Source: Histidinibacterium lentulum (GTDB taxonomy: Bacteria > Pseudomonadota > Alphaproteobacteria > Rhodobacterales > Rhodobacteraceae). From it: a stretch of DNA of 64,000 nucleotides. Shown in pieces: positions 25,578-34,270 of this stretch (its first letter is position 1; each line of letters opens with the position of its first letter). The notes below the pieces were generated by a model, which searched no databases, had not been told where the DNA came from, and saw nothing but the letters and a program-made list of their open reading frames with translations. Made by a program: the position numbers and the translations under genes. The stretch spans positions 62,001-126,000 of the forward strand of contig NZ_ML119086.1 of assembly GCF_003789055.1 (NCBI RefSeq). Reading direction: 5' to 3'.

Positions 25578-26677
25578 CTCGGTCCTCCGGTCGCTCGGTC
25601 GAGCGGCGCGAGCGCGCGGCCCTCGCTGTCGAAAAAGTGCAGTTTCGAGGGCTCGATGAAGAGGTCGATCTCCTCACCGATCCCCGGCGCGACACGGTCC
25701 CGGACCACCGCGACCACCTCCACTCCGCCAAGTCGGGTCGACAGAAGTGTCTCTGCGCCCGTCGGCTCCACCACCTCGACCCGGGTGCGGAGCGTCGGCA
25801 GGCTGGACGATCCGAGCGAAAGGTGCTCCGGCCGGATCCCCAGCGTCACCTTTACCGCCCCGGGCAGCCGGGACGCCATCGCGCCGAGCGGAAACCGGGC
25901 GCCCGGACCGCCGTTCTCGACGACCGCCGCGTCGCCCTCGATCCGCGCCGGGACGAAGTTCATCGAGGGGCTGCCGATGAAGCCCGCGACGAAAATGTCC
26001 GACGGCCGGTCGTAAAGTTCGAGCGGAGACCCGACCTGGACGACGCGTCCCCCGTTCATCACCACGATGCGGTCTGCCATGGTCATGGCCTCGATCTGGT
26101 CATGGGTGACGTAGATCGTGGTCGCCCCCAGCCGACGGTGCAGCGCCCGGATTTCCGTCCGCATCTGGACCCGCAGCTTTGCGTCGAGGTTCGACAGCGG
26201 TTCGTCGAAGAGAAAGACCTTCGGATCCCGGACGATGGCCCGCCCCATGGCGACCCGCTGACGCTGTCCGCCGGACAGCTCCCTCGGCTTTCGCTTGAGA
26301 TAGTCGAGCAGGTTCAGCACACCGGCCGCCTTGTCGACTTCCTCGGCGATCCGGGGTTTCGGGGCGCGGCGGAGCCTCAGCGAGAAGCCCATGTTCTCGG
26401 CCGCGGTCATGTGCGGATAGAGCGCGTAGGACTGGAACACCATCGCGATGTTCCTGTCGCGAGGCAGGACCTCGGTCACGTCCGCGCCCCCGATCCAGAT
26501 CTCGCCGCTCGAGACGGTCTCGAGCCCCGCGATCATCCGCAGGAGGGTGGACTTGCCGCAGCCCGAGGGCCCCACGAGCACGAGGAACTCTCCTTCCGCA
26601 ATTTCCAGATCTACGGCTTGCAGCACGTCGAGCGCGCCGAAGCTCTTTCGCAGGTCCCGGATCGTCACCGCGCCCAT
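25574..26677 (-). CDS. Carbohydrate ABC importer ATPase (UgpC/MalK type)
   Basis: 367 residues. ATPase domain: Walker A GPSGCGKST, signature LSGGQRQRV, Walker B VFLFDEPLSNLD, and H-loop TIYVTHDQIEAM. The C-terminal TOBE/regulatory domain is of CUT1 type (GIRPEHLSL). It energises uptake through the two permeases encoded just upstream. ATG 26677 (MGAVTIRDLRKSFG) has AAGGAGAAG upstream; the open frame extends 17 codons further without support. Its last codons overlap the desaturase start by ATGA. Confidence 0.92.
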   Translation of the reverse strand: MGAVTIRDLRKSFGALDVLQAVDLEIAEGEFLVLVGPSGCGKSTLLRMIAGLETVSSGEIWIGGADVTEVLPRDRNIAMVFQSYALYPHMTAAENMGFSLRLRRAPKPRIAEEVDKAAGVLNLLDYLKRKPRELSGGQRQRVAMGRAIVRDPKVFLFDEPLSNLDAKLRVQMRTEIRALHRRLGATTIYVTHDQIEAMTMADRIVVMNGGRVVQVGSPLELYDRPSDIFVAGFIGSPSMNFVPARIEGDAAVVENGGPGARFPLGAMASRLPGAVKVTLGIRPEHLSLGSSSLPTLRTRVEVVEPTGAETLLSTRLGGVEVVAVVRDRVAPGIGEEIDLFIEPSKLHFFDSEGRALAPLDRATGGPR

Positions 26678-26705
26678 GGCCGCCACTTCTCCTTCGATTC
26701 GCGGG

Positions 26706-27584
26706 TCACTTGACGCTCCCAGTCGCAAGACCGCCTTGCCAGAACCTCTGAAGCAGCAGGAACATGGCGATCACGGGCAGAACGCCCACGAGCGCGCCGG
26801 CGATGACGATGGAGAACAGCGCCTGCCCGCCGCTTCCCGCGCTGGCGAGAGCGTTCCACTGGGCGAGGCCCACCGTCATCGGCATCAGTTCGGGGCTCGA
26901 CAGCATCACGAGGGGCAGGAAGTAGTTGTTCCAGGTCGTCGTGAAGGCCAGGAGAAGCACGGTGACGATCCCCGGCATCGCCAGGCGCACGACAATCGAG
27001 GCAAAGATGCCGGCCTCGCTCGCACCGTCGATCCGCGCCGCGTCCAGCAGTTCGTCCGGCACGGCCTGGTCGATATAGACCTTCATCAGGTAGACCCCGA
27101 GGGGAAACACGACAGAGGGCAGGATCACCGCGCCCCAGGTGTCGGTGATCCCGAGGTTCGCGAAGAGCAGGAACAGCGGGATCACCAGCGCGGTATTCGG
27201 GACCATCACCGCCCCGAGGATCGCCGCATACATCACCCGGCGCCCCGGAAAGCGGAACTTCGACAGCGCGTAACCCGCGGCGGTGCAGATGGCGGCCGCT
27301 CCGAAACCGGACGCCAGGGCATAGACCACCGAGTTCCGCATCCAGAGCAGAAAGACTCCGTCGTCATGGCCGAAGAGCGCACGGAGGTTCGCGCCGAGAT
27401 TCAGATCCTCCGCGAACCAGAGCCCAAAGCTGGAGAAGAGCTGGGTGTTGGTCTTGGTCGCGGAGACGGCGAGATAGTAGAGCGGCAGCAGGGAATAGAG
27501 CAGGAACAGCGTGAGCAGCGCATAGGCCGCAATGCGCTCGCGCCGGTAGCCGTTGGCCACCGCCCGGGGGGCGAGCCCGGCCAT
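26706..27584 (-). CDS. Carbohydrate ABC importer permease (MalG type)
   Basis: 292 residues, six transmembrane helices. The permease-ATPase contact loop (EAA motif) is at ELLDAARIDGASEAGIF, followed by RLAMPGIVTVLLLAFTTTWN. It forms the inner-membrane channel with the MalF-type partner, whose stop shares one base with this start (TGATG). CUT1 family by sequence and gene order. Confidence 0.92.
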   Translation of the reverse strand: MAGLAPRAVANGYRRERIAAYALLTLFLLYSLLPLYYLAVSATKTNTQLFSSFGLWFAEDLNLGANLRALFGHDDGVFLLWMRNSVVYALASGFGAAAICTAAGYALSKFRFPGRRVMYAAILGAVMVPNTALVIPLFLLFANLGITDTWGAVILPSVVFPLGVYLMKVYIDQAVPDELLDAARIDGASEAGIFASIVVRLAMPGIVTVLLLAFTTTWNNYFLPLVMLSSPELMPMTVGLAQWNALASAGSGGQALFSIVIAGALVGVLPVIAMFLLLQRFWQGGLATGSVK

Positions 27585-28540
27585 CAGAAACTCGCCCCGA
27601 AGCGGGAGGTGAGCCGGATGAAGACATAGGAGACCACGGCGAGGATCGCCGCGAGCACGAAGGACACCGCCGCCGCGAGATTGTACTGTATGCTCGTGAA
27701 GGCGAGCGAGTAGGCGTAGACATTGGGCGTGTAGTCGGTGCGGATCACCTGCGGCGCAAGGGATTGCAGGATCTGCGGCTCGTTGAAGAGCTGGAACGTC
27801 CCGATGATCGAGAAGATCGCGCAGAGCATCAGTGCCGGCACGATGAGCGGCAGCTTGATGTGGAGGGCAAAGGCCACCGGCCCCGCGCCGTCCAGAGAGG
27901 CGGCCTCTTCGAGGTCCCTGGGCACGGCCTGGAGCGCCGCGAACAGGATGATCATGTTGTAGCCGGTATATTCCCATGTCACGATATTGCCGATCGACCA
28001 GAGCATCCCGCGCTCCGTCAGGAAGGCGGGCCGGCTCCACCCCATCGCGTCCGCGAGCTGCGTGAAGGGTCCGTAGCTCGGTCCGTACAGGTAGCCCCAG
28101 ATCAGCGCAGCGATCACCGTGGGCACCGCGTAGGGCATGTAGAACACCGCCCGGAACAGTCCCCGCGCACGGACGAGGGAACTGTCGAGGATCAGTGCGA
28201 GAACCAGGGCGAGCGACAGCATGACCGGGATCTGCACCATCCCGAACCAGAGCACGTTCTGGATGCCGCGCCAGAACTTCGGGTCGGCTATGACGAAGGC
28301 ATAGTTGGCCAGCCCGACGAAGATCGTGCCTCCCACCATGCGTTCCTGGAAGAGCGACAGCCAGGCCGCGTAGCCCATCGGGAAGATGACCATCGCGAGG
28401 AAGGCAAGGACGAAGGGCAGGCAGAAGAGGTAGGGCGCCAGCGGCACGCGCGCGAGCCGCCGGCGCCGCGTCGCGCGGGCCGGCGCGACGCGCGCGGAGG
28501 CCGTGAGCGTCGCGCCATCTGTCCTCGGGCCCGGTGCCAT
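27584..28540 (-). CDS. Carbohydrate ABC importer permease (MalF type)
   Basis: 318 residues, six transmembrane helices after an Arg-rich N-terminus (ARATRRRRLARVPLAPYLF). The EAA loop reads DLEEAASLDGAGPVAFALHI followed by KLPLIVPALML. Gene order substrate-binding protein, MalF type, MalG type, ATPase is the standard CUT1 arrangement. Eight bases separate it from the binding-protein gene. Confidence 0.92.
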   Translation of the reverse strand: MAPGPRTDGATLTASARVAPARATRRRRLARVPLAPYLFCLPFVLAFLAMVIFPMGYAAWLSLFQERMVGGTIFVGLANYAFVIADPKFWRGIQNVLWFGMVQIPVMLSLALVLALILDSSLVRARGLFRAVFYMPYAVPTVIAALIWGYLYGPSYGPFTQLADAMGWSRPAFLTERGMLWSIGNIVTWEYTGYNMIILFAALQAVPRDLEEAASLDGAGPVAFALHIKLPLIVPALMLCAIFSIIGTFQLFNEPQILQSLAPQVIRTDYTPNVYAYSLAFTSIQYNLAAAVSFVLAAILAVVSYVFIRLTSRFGASF

Positions 28541-28548
28541 TCGAGTCC

Positions 28549-29874
28549 CTATTCGACGACCGTGAAGCCCTGGGCGCGGGCATAGGTCACCAGCTCCTCC
28601 TGGACCCGGTCGAGGGCTTCGGACAGGTCGCCGCCGTTCGCCGCCGCCGCACTCAGCTCAGAGGAAAGCACCTGGTAGACATGATCGTTGAAGGGGCTCC
28701 ACTCGAAGCTCGTGTCGATCAGTTCGGACGCCGAGGCGAACACCTGGTTGTAGGAAACGCCGCCATAGAACTCCATCGTCGCGTCCAGGAAGCTGTCGCT
28801 GGCCAGCCTCTCCTTCAGCACCGGGAAGAGGCCCTGCCGCTCGATGAACATCTGCGCCGCGTCGGTGTCCGCCCCGAGAAACAGCGCGAGCCGGGCAGCC
28901 GCCTCGGGGTGCTCTGTCGATCCCATGACCGCGATCGTGGAGCCGCCCCAGTTCGACGCGGCGGGGGCCGCGGCATCCCATTGCGGCAGCGGCATCGCCC
29001 GCCAGCTTCCCATGCTGTCGGAGGTGAACTGCGACAGCAGCGAGGGTCCCCAGGCCGCGGTGATCCACGAGGCGATGCGCCCGCGGTCGAGAGAACTGTA
29101 CCAGTCGGTGTTGAAGATCGCGCTGGTATCCACGAGATCGTCGGCGATCAGTCCGGTCCAGTAGTCTGCGACCTGCCGGGCCTCGGGCGAATTCATGGTG
29201 ATCCGGATCGTGGTCTCGTCGATCATCTCGAACGGACGGGCGCCGGCCTGCCAGAAGAGGGCAATGGTCCACGCCCCGGCGCTGAAGGCGGCCGTCGTGA
29301 TGTAGGCGTCCGGCCGCTCGGCGCGGAGCGTCTCCGCCGCGGCGCGGAACTCGTCCCAGGTCGCGGGCTCGGCGATCCCGACCTCGTCGAAGATGTCGCC
29401 CCGGTAGATGATGCCCATCGGGCCGCTGTCCCACGGGATCCCGTAGACCGCCCCGCCGGCGGACACCTGCGCCCAGGCCCATTCGACGAAATCGTCGGCA
29501 ACCTCGTTTGCGCCCAGCAGGCCGATGTCCAGCAGCGCACCGGTGATCTGGAAGGTCGGCTGCGTATCGAGGGCGATCTGTACGACGTCGGGCGCGCCTC
29601 GGCCCGCGCGGATCGCGTTGCGGAGCTCCATGTACTGCGCCGCCCCCTGCCCCGCGTTCACGAGATTCACGTCGATGTCCGGATTGCGCTCCTCGAAGAG
29701 GTCGATCTGCTCCTGCAGGTTCGGCACCCAGGACCACATGGTGATCTCCACGGGTGCCGACTGGGCCAGGCCCGAGGTCGTGAGCGCGACGGCCATCGCC
29801 GTGCCCCCCGCCAGTGCCAGGGCCGCGCGGCGCGATCCGCCCCGGTCATCGGCCAAACGAGTCATTGCCGGCAT
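28549..29874 (-). CDS. Carbohydrate ABC importer substrate-binding protein
   Basis: 441 residues. The N-terminus has a twin-arginine-like motif (GGSRRAALALAGG) and a hydrophobic stretch ending TTSGLAQS, so export to the periplasm, perhaps folded, is likely. The mature part starts VEITMWSWVPNLQEQIDLFE, an extracellular solute-binding protein family 1 start. ATG 29874 follows GGGAGGAAC; the frame extends 15 codons upstream. First gene of the importer/catabolism operon. The ligand, perhaps an inositol or amino-inositol derivative, is inferred from the neighbouring moc-like enzymes only. Confidence 0.9.
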   Translation of the reverse strand: MPAMTRLADDRGGSRRAALALAGGTAMAVALTTSGLAQSAPVEITMWSWVPNLQEQIDLFEERNPDIDVNLVNAGQGAAQYMELRNAIRAGRGAPDVVQIALDTQPTFQITGALLDIGLLGANEVADDFVEWAWAQVSAGGAVYGIPWDSGPMGIIYRGDIFDEVGIAEPATWDEFRAAAETLRAERPDAYITTAAFSAGAWTIALFWQAGARPFEMIDETTIRITMNSPEARQVADYWTGLIADDLVDTSAIFNTDWYSSLDRGRIASWITAAWGPSLLSQFTSDSMGSWRAMPLPQWDAAAPAASNWGGSTIAVMGSTEHPEAAARLALFLGADTDAAQMFIERQGLFPVLKERLASDSFLDATMEFYGGVSYNQVFASASELIDTSFEWSPFNDHVYQVLSSELSAAAANGGDLSEALDRVQEELVTYARAQGFTVVE

Positions 29875-30431
29875 GTCGTGTTCCTCCCCTCGACACGGCC
29901 GCGCAGGTGCGCGCTCCATCCTGACAGCCAGAATGCCGGGGCGAGGCTCAGAGCTGTCAACGACGCCCCGGCCAGACCGGCGAAGAATGGATGACTACCG
30001 GTCGATATCGAAGGACAACGGGATCGGATCACCCGTCAGGATCGCACGCCACGCCGCAAATGCCGCGAATCGCAGCACGATCTCACAGCATCCGACCGCG
30101 GTACCTCGAAGCGCGGCCGTGGCCCGTCGAGGCGCCCGGGGATGAGGACAACTGCCCTGGACCCGACTGCTCCTGCTGCGACGCAGCGTATCGCGACAAT
30201 GGAGGACACCCCTCCGCGCGCGGTTCGGCGTGCGGAGCGGGCGTCGCGGCGGTGTCTGCCGACACCGGAAAGCGGACAATATCGAAGGCCCTGCCTCCAT
30301 TCGCTGATGGACAGCCCGGACAGGGGGGCCCTACAATCCCGCAGCATCTTCAGAACGACCCGCAGGATCGGGAATGACGCGCCGAAGAGGTTTCAGACCG
30401 GGGAACGCAGCAAGGCAGGGATATCTTCCGC
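29875..30431. other. Divergent regulatory region, importer operon / araC
   Basis: A 557-base gap between the importer operon and the divergent AraC gene, with no convincing ORF. GGACAA recurs at 30013-30018, 30146-30151 and 30274-30279, and TATCGAAGG occurs near 30006 and 30281. These are possible AraC half-sites, but no clear pair of direct repeats or promoter could be fixed. Confidence 0.4.
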
Positions 30432-31268
30432 GTGCTTGAGAGGCCCTCGAAAGCGCCCCTGTCGTCACCGATCATCGCCGGGCAGCTTCCGAACGACCGC
30501 ATGACCAACCGGGCGGTTCGACCCAACGGGACCGAGGACTGGCTTCTCGTCTTCACCCTCCACGGTCACGGCCGCGTCCGTCTTCCGGATCGGACGGTCC
30601 GGACCCTCGACAAGGGCGACCTTCTGCTGTTTTCGCCGCGCACACCCCAGGACTACGGTTACGCCCGGCATGCCTCAGACTGGTGGAACATCTGGGTCCA
30701 TTTTCGACCCCGGCCGCATTGGATCGGGTGGATGTCCTGGCCGCTGCTGTCGCCCGGGATCGGCATCCTGCAGGCCTCCGACACCCATGCCGAGATCGAG
30801 GCGGAACTGCGGCGAATGATCGAGGTCGCCAACGGTCCCGGGCGATTGCGCCTCGACGCGGCCATGAATGCGCTTGAACGGGTCCTGATCCTTGCCGATC
30901 CGCTCAATCCACGGTTCGGCCAGACCTCGACGGACGAGCGCATCCACAAGGCTCTCGTCATCGTCGGCGAGCGTGTGTCCGAACCGCTCGACGTGGAAAG
31001 CCTCGGAAACGAGGTCGGCCTGTCCCGGTCGCACTTCACCCTGCTCTTCCGGCGCCAGATGCAGGTCACACCGCAAACCTATATCGAGAGCGTGAAACTC
31101 ACCCGCGCTGCCCAGATGCTCCAGTCGTCGAACTGGACCGTCTCGCAGGTCGCCGCGGCGAATGGCTTCTCGAGCCCCTACTACTTCTCCACGAGGTTCA
31201 GGAAGTTCTTCGGAACCTCGCCCTCTGCCTATCGAACCGCCGGCCAGAAGGGCGCGGGCGATCCGTGA
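30432..31268 (+). CDS. AraC-family transcriptional regulator
   Basis: 278 residues. A cupin-like N-terminal ligand domain (about 15-150, with GHGRVRLPDRTVRTLDKGDL) is followed by the two helix-turn-helix AraC domain (about 180-270): LDVESLGNEVGLSRSHFTLL and TVSQVAAANGFSSPYYFSTR. The start is a GTG at 30432 with GCAGGGA about ten bases upstream. It diverges from the carbohydrate importer/moc-like operon and is its probable activator, responding to the transported compound. Confidence 0.9.
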   Translation: MLERPSKAPLSSPIIAGQLPNDRMTNRAVRPNGTEDWLLVFTLHGHGRVRLPDRTVRTLDKGDLLLFSPRTPQDYGYARHASDWWNIWVHFRPRPHWIGWMSWPLLSPGIGILQASDTHAEIEAELRRMIEVANGPGRLRLDAAMNALERVLILADPLNPRFGQTSTDERIHKALVIVGERVSEPLDVESLGNEVGLSRSHFTLLFRRQMQVTPQTYIESVKLTRAAQMLQSSNWTVSQVAAANGFSSPYYFSTRFRKFFGTSPSAYRTAGQKGAGDP

Positions 31269-31343
31269 CCGCGATCCACACTTCGGCGGCCAGACCATCC
31301 TGTCGGCTGGAATCGACGGGCGCGATCGGCAGAAGAGCACGGC

Positions 31344-31463
31344 TCATCGCAAAGGCATCCAGACCAGGACGATGGAGAGAACGAGCAGGACGGACATGAC
31401 CGCGTAGGCTTCGAACTCCGCGTCTGTCGGGCCGGGGCGCAACATGAATGCGGCCTGAAACAT
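31344..31463 (-). CDS. Small single-helix membrane protein
   Basis: 39 residues: MFQAAFMLRPGPTDAEFEAY followed by one hydrophobic helix (AVMSVLLVLSIVLVW) and a short basic end. The ATG lies 8 bases after the MFS gene stop with GAGG six bases upstream, so it could be the third gene of the tetR-MFS operon. It is too short for family assignment; a regulatory or stabilising partner of the transporter is conceivable. Confidence 0.5.
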   Translation of the reverse strand: MFQAAFMLRPGPTDAEFEAYAVMSVLLVLSIVLVWMPLR

Positions 31464-31471
31464 GATGCGCC

Positions 31472-32671
31472 TCAAGCTCCTTCGACGATGGGCCGGGTCG
31501 CCAATGGACACTGCAGGGCGGCCAGTGCGGCTCCGGTAATCAGGACGAGACCTGCCGCTCCCATTCCGTGAGCGACCGACCCGGTCAGATCCGAGACAGA
31601 TCCGGCAAGAACCGGCCCGAGGATCTGGCCGAGCGCGAAAACGGCCGTGAACATGCCGACGGCTCGCCCCCATGCCGACTGATCGAGGTTCTTGCGTGCG
31701 AAGCTGGTCACCGCCGTCGGCGCGATGAAGAACGAGAGCCCGAAGATCACGACGGACGCGACGAGGGCCGGAACCGAGCCGGGTAGACCGATCGGCAGCA
31801 GCGTGGCCGCCCCGGTCGCAAGGCAGGCCAGTGCGAGCGGTCCGCCACCCGCACTCCGGGCCACGACATCCCGCCAGGCGAACGGCGCCGCGATCACGCC
31901 GAGGCCGAGCAGCGTCCAGCACGCCGCGATCAACCCGGCCCTCGTTGCGCCTTCGTGCATCAAGGCCACGAGGAAGGTCAGGTAGACGATGTAGCCGACA
32001 GCAAACAGGAAATAGCCGAGCACTGCCGGGATCATCCTCATGACCGGCAGTCGCTGGGCGACCAGGAAGTGGACGCGGGCCGGCTCGGGGCATTCTCTCG
32101 CCGCCCGGAGCGCCGGCCAGACGGCAAGCGCGGACAGGCCTGCGAGGATCAGCCACGCCGTTGGCCAGGCACCGACGCCGTACCGGTCGAACAGGACAGG
32201 GAGTACCGCGCCACTCGCGATCATCCCAAGACCGCCGCCGCCGAAATAGAGACTGATCGCAAGGGCATTCCGGGTTGGTTCGCCGCGGAACAGCGTCGCG
32301 GCCATCGCGCCGCCGGATATGAAGATCCCGGCGCCTGCGATCCCCGCGGCGACCCGGAACACCGATTGCATCCAGAGATCCGCGAAGACCGCGGACCCGA
32401 CCAGCGCGACCGGCGTCGCGGCAACGCCGATGGACAGAATGCGCCTGGGGCCGACGCGGTCGATCAAGGCAAGGGTCGACACGGCGCCCAGCAGATAGCC
32501 GACCGCATTCGCCGTGTTGAGCCAGCCTGCTTCCGTGAAGCTCCAGGAAAGGTCGGCCTGCATGGCGGGCAGGATCAGGCCATAGGAAAAGCGGGAAAGG
32601 CCGTTGCTGACCGCGGGGCCGAGCGACAGGCCTGCGACGACGAGCCAGGCTGTCGCATCCTTCGACATCAT
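31472..32671 (-). CDS. MFS transporter of the YbfB/YjiJ type
   Basis: 399 residues, twelve predicted transmembrane segments. The early NGLSRFSYGLILPAMQADL and TEAGWLNTANAVGYLLGA segments fit the YbfB/YjiJ group of major facilitator permeases. The start at 32671 overlaps the tetR stop by ATGA (a second ATG follows at once). Co-expression with a TetR regulator suggests an efflux or uptake pump induced by its substrate, which is unknown. Confidence 0.88.
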   Translation of the reverse strand: MMSKDATAWLVVAGLSLGPAVSNGLSRFSYGLILPAMQADLSWSFTEAGWLNTANAVGYLLGAVSTLALIDRVGPRRILSIGVAATPVALVGSAVFADLWMQSVFRVAAGIAGAGIFISGGAMAATLFRGEPTRNALAISLYFGGGGLGMIASGAVLPVLFDRYGVGAWPTAWLILAGLSALAVWPALRAARECPEPARVHFLVAQRLPVMRMIPAVLGYFLFAVGYIVYLTFLVALMHEGATRAGLIAACWTLLGLGVIAAPFAWRDVVARSAGGGPLALACLATGAATLLPIGLPGSVPALVASVVIFGLSFFIAPTAVTSFARKNLDQSAWGRAVGMFTAVFALGQILGPVLAGSVSDLTGSVAHGMGAAGLVLITGAALAALQCPLATRPIVEGA

Positions 32672-33225
32672 TTGCCTTGGCTCAGGAGATGCTCGGCTGC
32701 GCAACGCGCCGCCGAAACGGGCGCTGCGTCGCCTTCGATGAAGGCATCTGTCAGGGATCCGTCCCAGAGCGCGAGAAGCTGCCTCGCGGTCTTCTCCGGA
32801 TCGGCTACCCCGGCCCGCTCAGCGAGGCGTGAGAACCGGCCGCGAAGCGCCGATTTGTGACGGCGCACGAGGTCGATCAGACGCGCGTCGTCCACCGCGG
32901 CGTGAGCCGCGAGGTCGATGAAGGCACACCCCCGGAACGACGCCCCGCCTGCCAGGTCGGCGGCAAGGTCGAAAATGGCGAGGATCGCCGCTTCGGGCCC
33001 GTCCGATGCTGCGATGGCAGCATCGACCGCGTCCTGGCGGCTCTTCGAAACGGCCCCATAGGCCGCGAGCGCCAGATCCTCCTTGGATTTGAAGTTGTTG
33101 TAGAGGGACATCCGCGCAACGTCCGCCTCTCGGATGATCTCGTTGATGCCGACACGGTTCAGGCCGCGTTCCTGAAACAGGCGCGCTGCGGTCACGGTCA
33201 GTCGTTCGGTCGCTGATTCTCGCAT
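32668..33225 (-). CDS. TetR-family transcriptional regulator
   Basis: 185 residues. The N-terminal helix-turn-helix (residues about 6-50) reads RLTVTAARLFQERGLNRVG then DVARMSLYNNFKSKEDLAL. The C-terminal ligand domain contains GCAFIDLAAH, as in the LmrA/YxaF-related group. ATG 33225 (MRESATER) is used; the open frame runs far upstream through the promoter. It overlaps the MFS gene it probably represses and faces the hydrolase gene across a palindromic operator. Confidence 0.9.
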   Translation of the reverse strand: MRESATERLTVTAARLFQERGLNRVGINEIIREADVARMSLYNNFKSKEDLALAAYGAVSKSRQDAVDAAIAASDGPEAAILAIFDLAADLAGGASFRGCAFIDLAAHAAVDDARLIDLVRRHKSALRGRFSRLAERAGVADPEKTARQLLALWDGSLTDAFIEGDAAPVSAARCAAEHLLSQGK

Positions 33226-33234
33226 GATGCTGAT

Positions 33235-33250
33235 TAGACCGACTTGTCTA
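33235..33250. promoter_or_regulatory. Palindromic TetR-type operator
   Basis: TAGAC-N6-GTCTA, with TAGACC on the left arm, lies 10 bases upstream of the tetR start and about 90 before the divergent hydrolase. TAGACC...GTCTA palindromes are typical operators of this TetR branch (LmrA/YxaF and NemR types), so autoregulation and control of both sides is likely. Confidence 0.65.
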
Positions 33251-33339
33251 TCTAGCGCAAGCCGGCTATACGTCGGCTGCTGCGGGCCGAGGCGGGCTCC
33301 GCGACGGCTGCGAGCAAACGGCAGAAACGGAGTCAGAGG

Positions 33340-34176
33340 ATGCAGGACAGGCGCCGCGAACCGACCGGGCACTGGAACCTCGATGCCGCCGCTTCCACAT
33401 CGGCCGGGAAAGTCGCCTGCGGCGTCGCGGGAGACGGACCGCCGCTTGTCCTCGCCCACGGCTGGCCATGGTCTTCCTTCTCATGGCATCGGATCATTCC
33501 CGCGCTCTCGACGCAATTCCGGGTCCACTGGTATGACATGCCGGGGTTCGGACGCTCGGAGCTTTCTCCCCGTCGTCCGCCATCGCTTGTGGTTCAGGGC
33601 GAAGTGTTCGCCGAGATGCTGGAGCACTGGCGACTGGACGCTCCGACGGTAGTCGCCCATGACTTCGGCGGCACGGTGACGCTTCGGGCACATCTCCTGC
33701 ATGGCAGGGACTTCGCCAGCCTCGTCCTGATGAATGTCGTGGCAATGAGACCCTGGGGGTCCGCGTTCTTCGAGCATGTGAAGTCCCATCTCCCGGCGTT
33801 CACGGGGCTTCCTCCGCACATCCATGCCGCGATCGTCCGCGCATACATCGACAGCGCGCTGGTGCATGCCCTCCCGGCCGATGGGCTCGAGGCGCCATGG
33901 CTTGCACCCGCAGGACGAGCGGCGTTCTGGCGTCAGTTCGAGCTCGCGGACGAGGTGTTCACGGCGGAGATGGAGCCGCAATATGGCGCGCTCCGGTGTC
34001 CTGCCGCGATCCTGTGGGGAGCCGATGACCCGTGGATCCCGATGTCCCGCGGGATGGCGCTCGCCGAGCGGGTCGGTGTGGCTCTGACTCCCCTGCGGGG
34101 CCTCGGTCACCTCCCTCAGCTGGAGGCACCGGATGCCGTGCTGCAGGAGCTATCCGCGCACCTTTCCCGACAATGA
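33340..34176 (+). CDS. Alpha/beta hydrolase, haloalkane dehalogenase/epoxide hydrolase-like
   Basis: 278 residues. Oxyanion loop HGWPWSSFSW, nucleophile elbow AHDFGGTV with Asp in place of Ser, acid in WGADDPWIP, and catalytic His in GLGHLPQLEAP. An Asp nucleophile marks the epoxide hydrolase, haloalkane dehalogenase and haloacetate dehalogenase group. The halide-binding Trp next to the nucleophile (DW) is absent (DF), which favours epoxide or fluoroacetate-type chemistry over haloalkane. Divergent from tetR-MFS and probably under the same regulator. Confidence 0.85.
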   Translation: MQDRRREPTGHWNLDAAASTSAGKVACGVAGDGPPLVLAHGWPWSSFSWHRIIPALSTQFRVHWYDMPGFGRSELSPRRPPSLVVQGEVFAEMLEHWRLDAPTVVAHDFGGTVTLRAHLLHGRDFASLVLMNVVAMRPWGSAFFEHVKSHLPAFTGLPPHIHAAIVRAYIDSALVHALPADGLEAPWLAPAGRAAFWRQFELADEVFTAEMEPQYGALRCPAAILWGADDPWIPMSRGMALAERVGVALTPLRGLGHLPQLEAPDAVLQELSAHLSRQ

Positions 34177-34270
34177 AGCGCCGGTCCCAACGAAGGTGAG
34201 CGTCGATCGGAACTGACGTGCCGGCGTGTCCGGGGATCCCCTGATATCCTCGACTTGCGGAGTTCGGAAA

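Noticed and set aside
26706-28583. 625-codon frame spanning both sugar permeases
   Set aside because: The first half is an out-of-frame shadow of the MalF-type permease; the real genes meet at TGATG near 27584.
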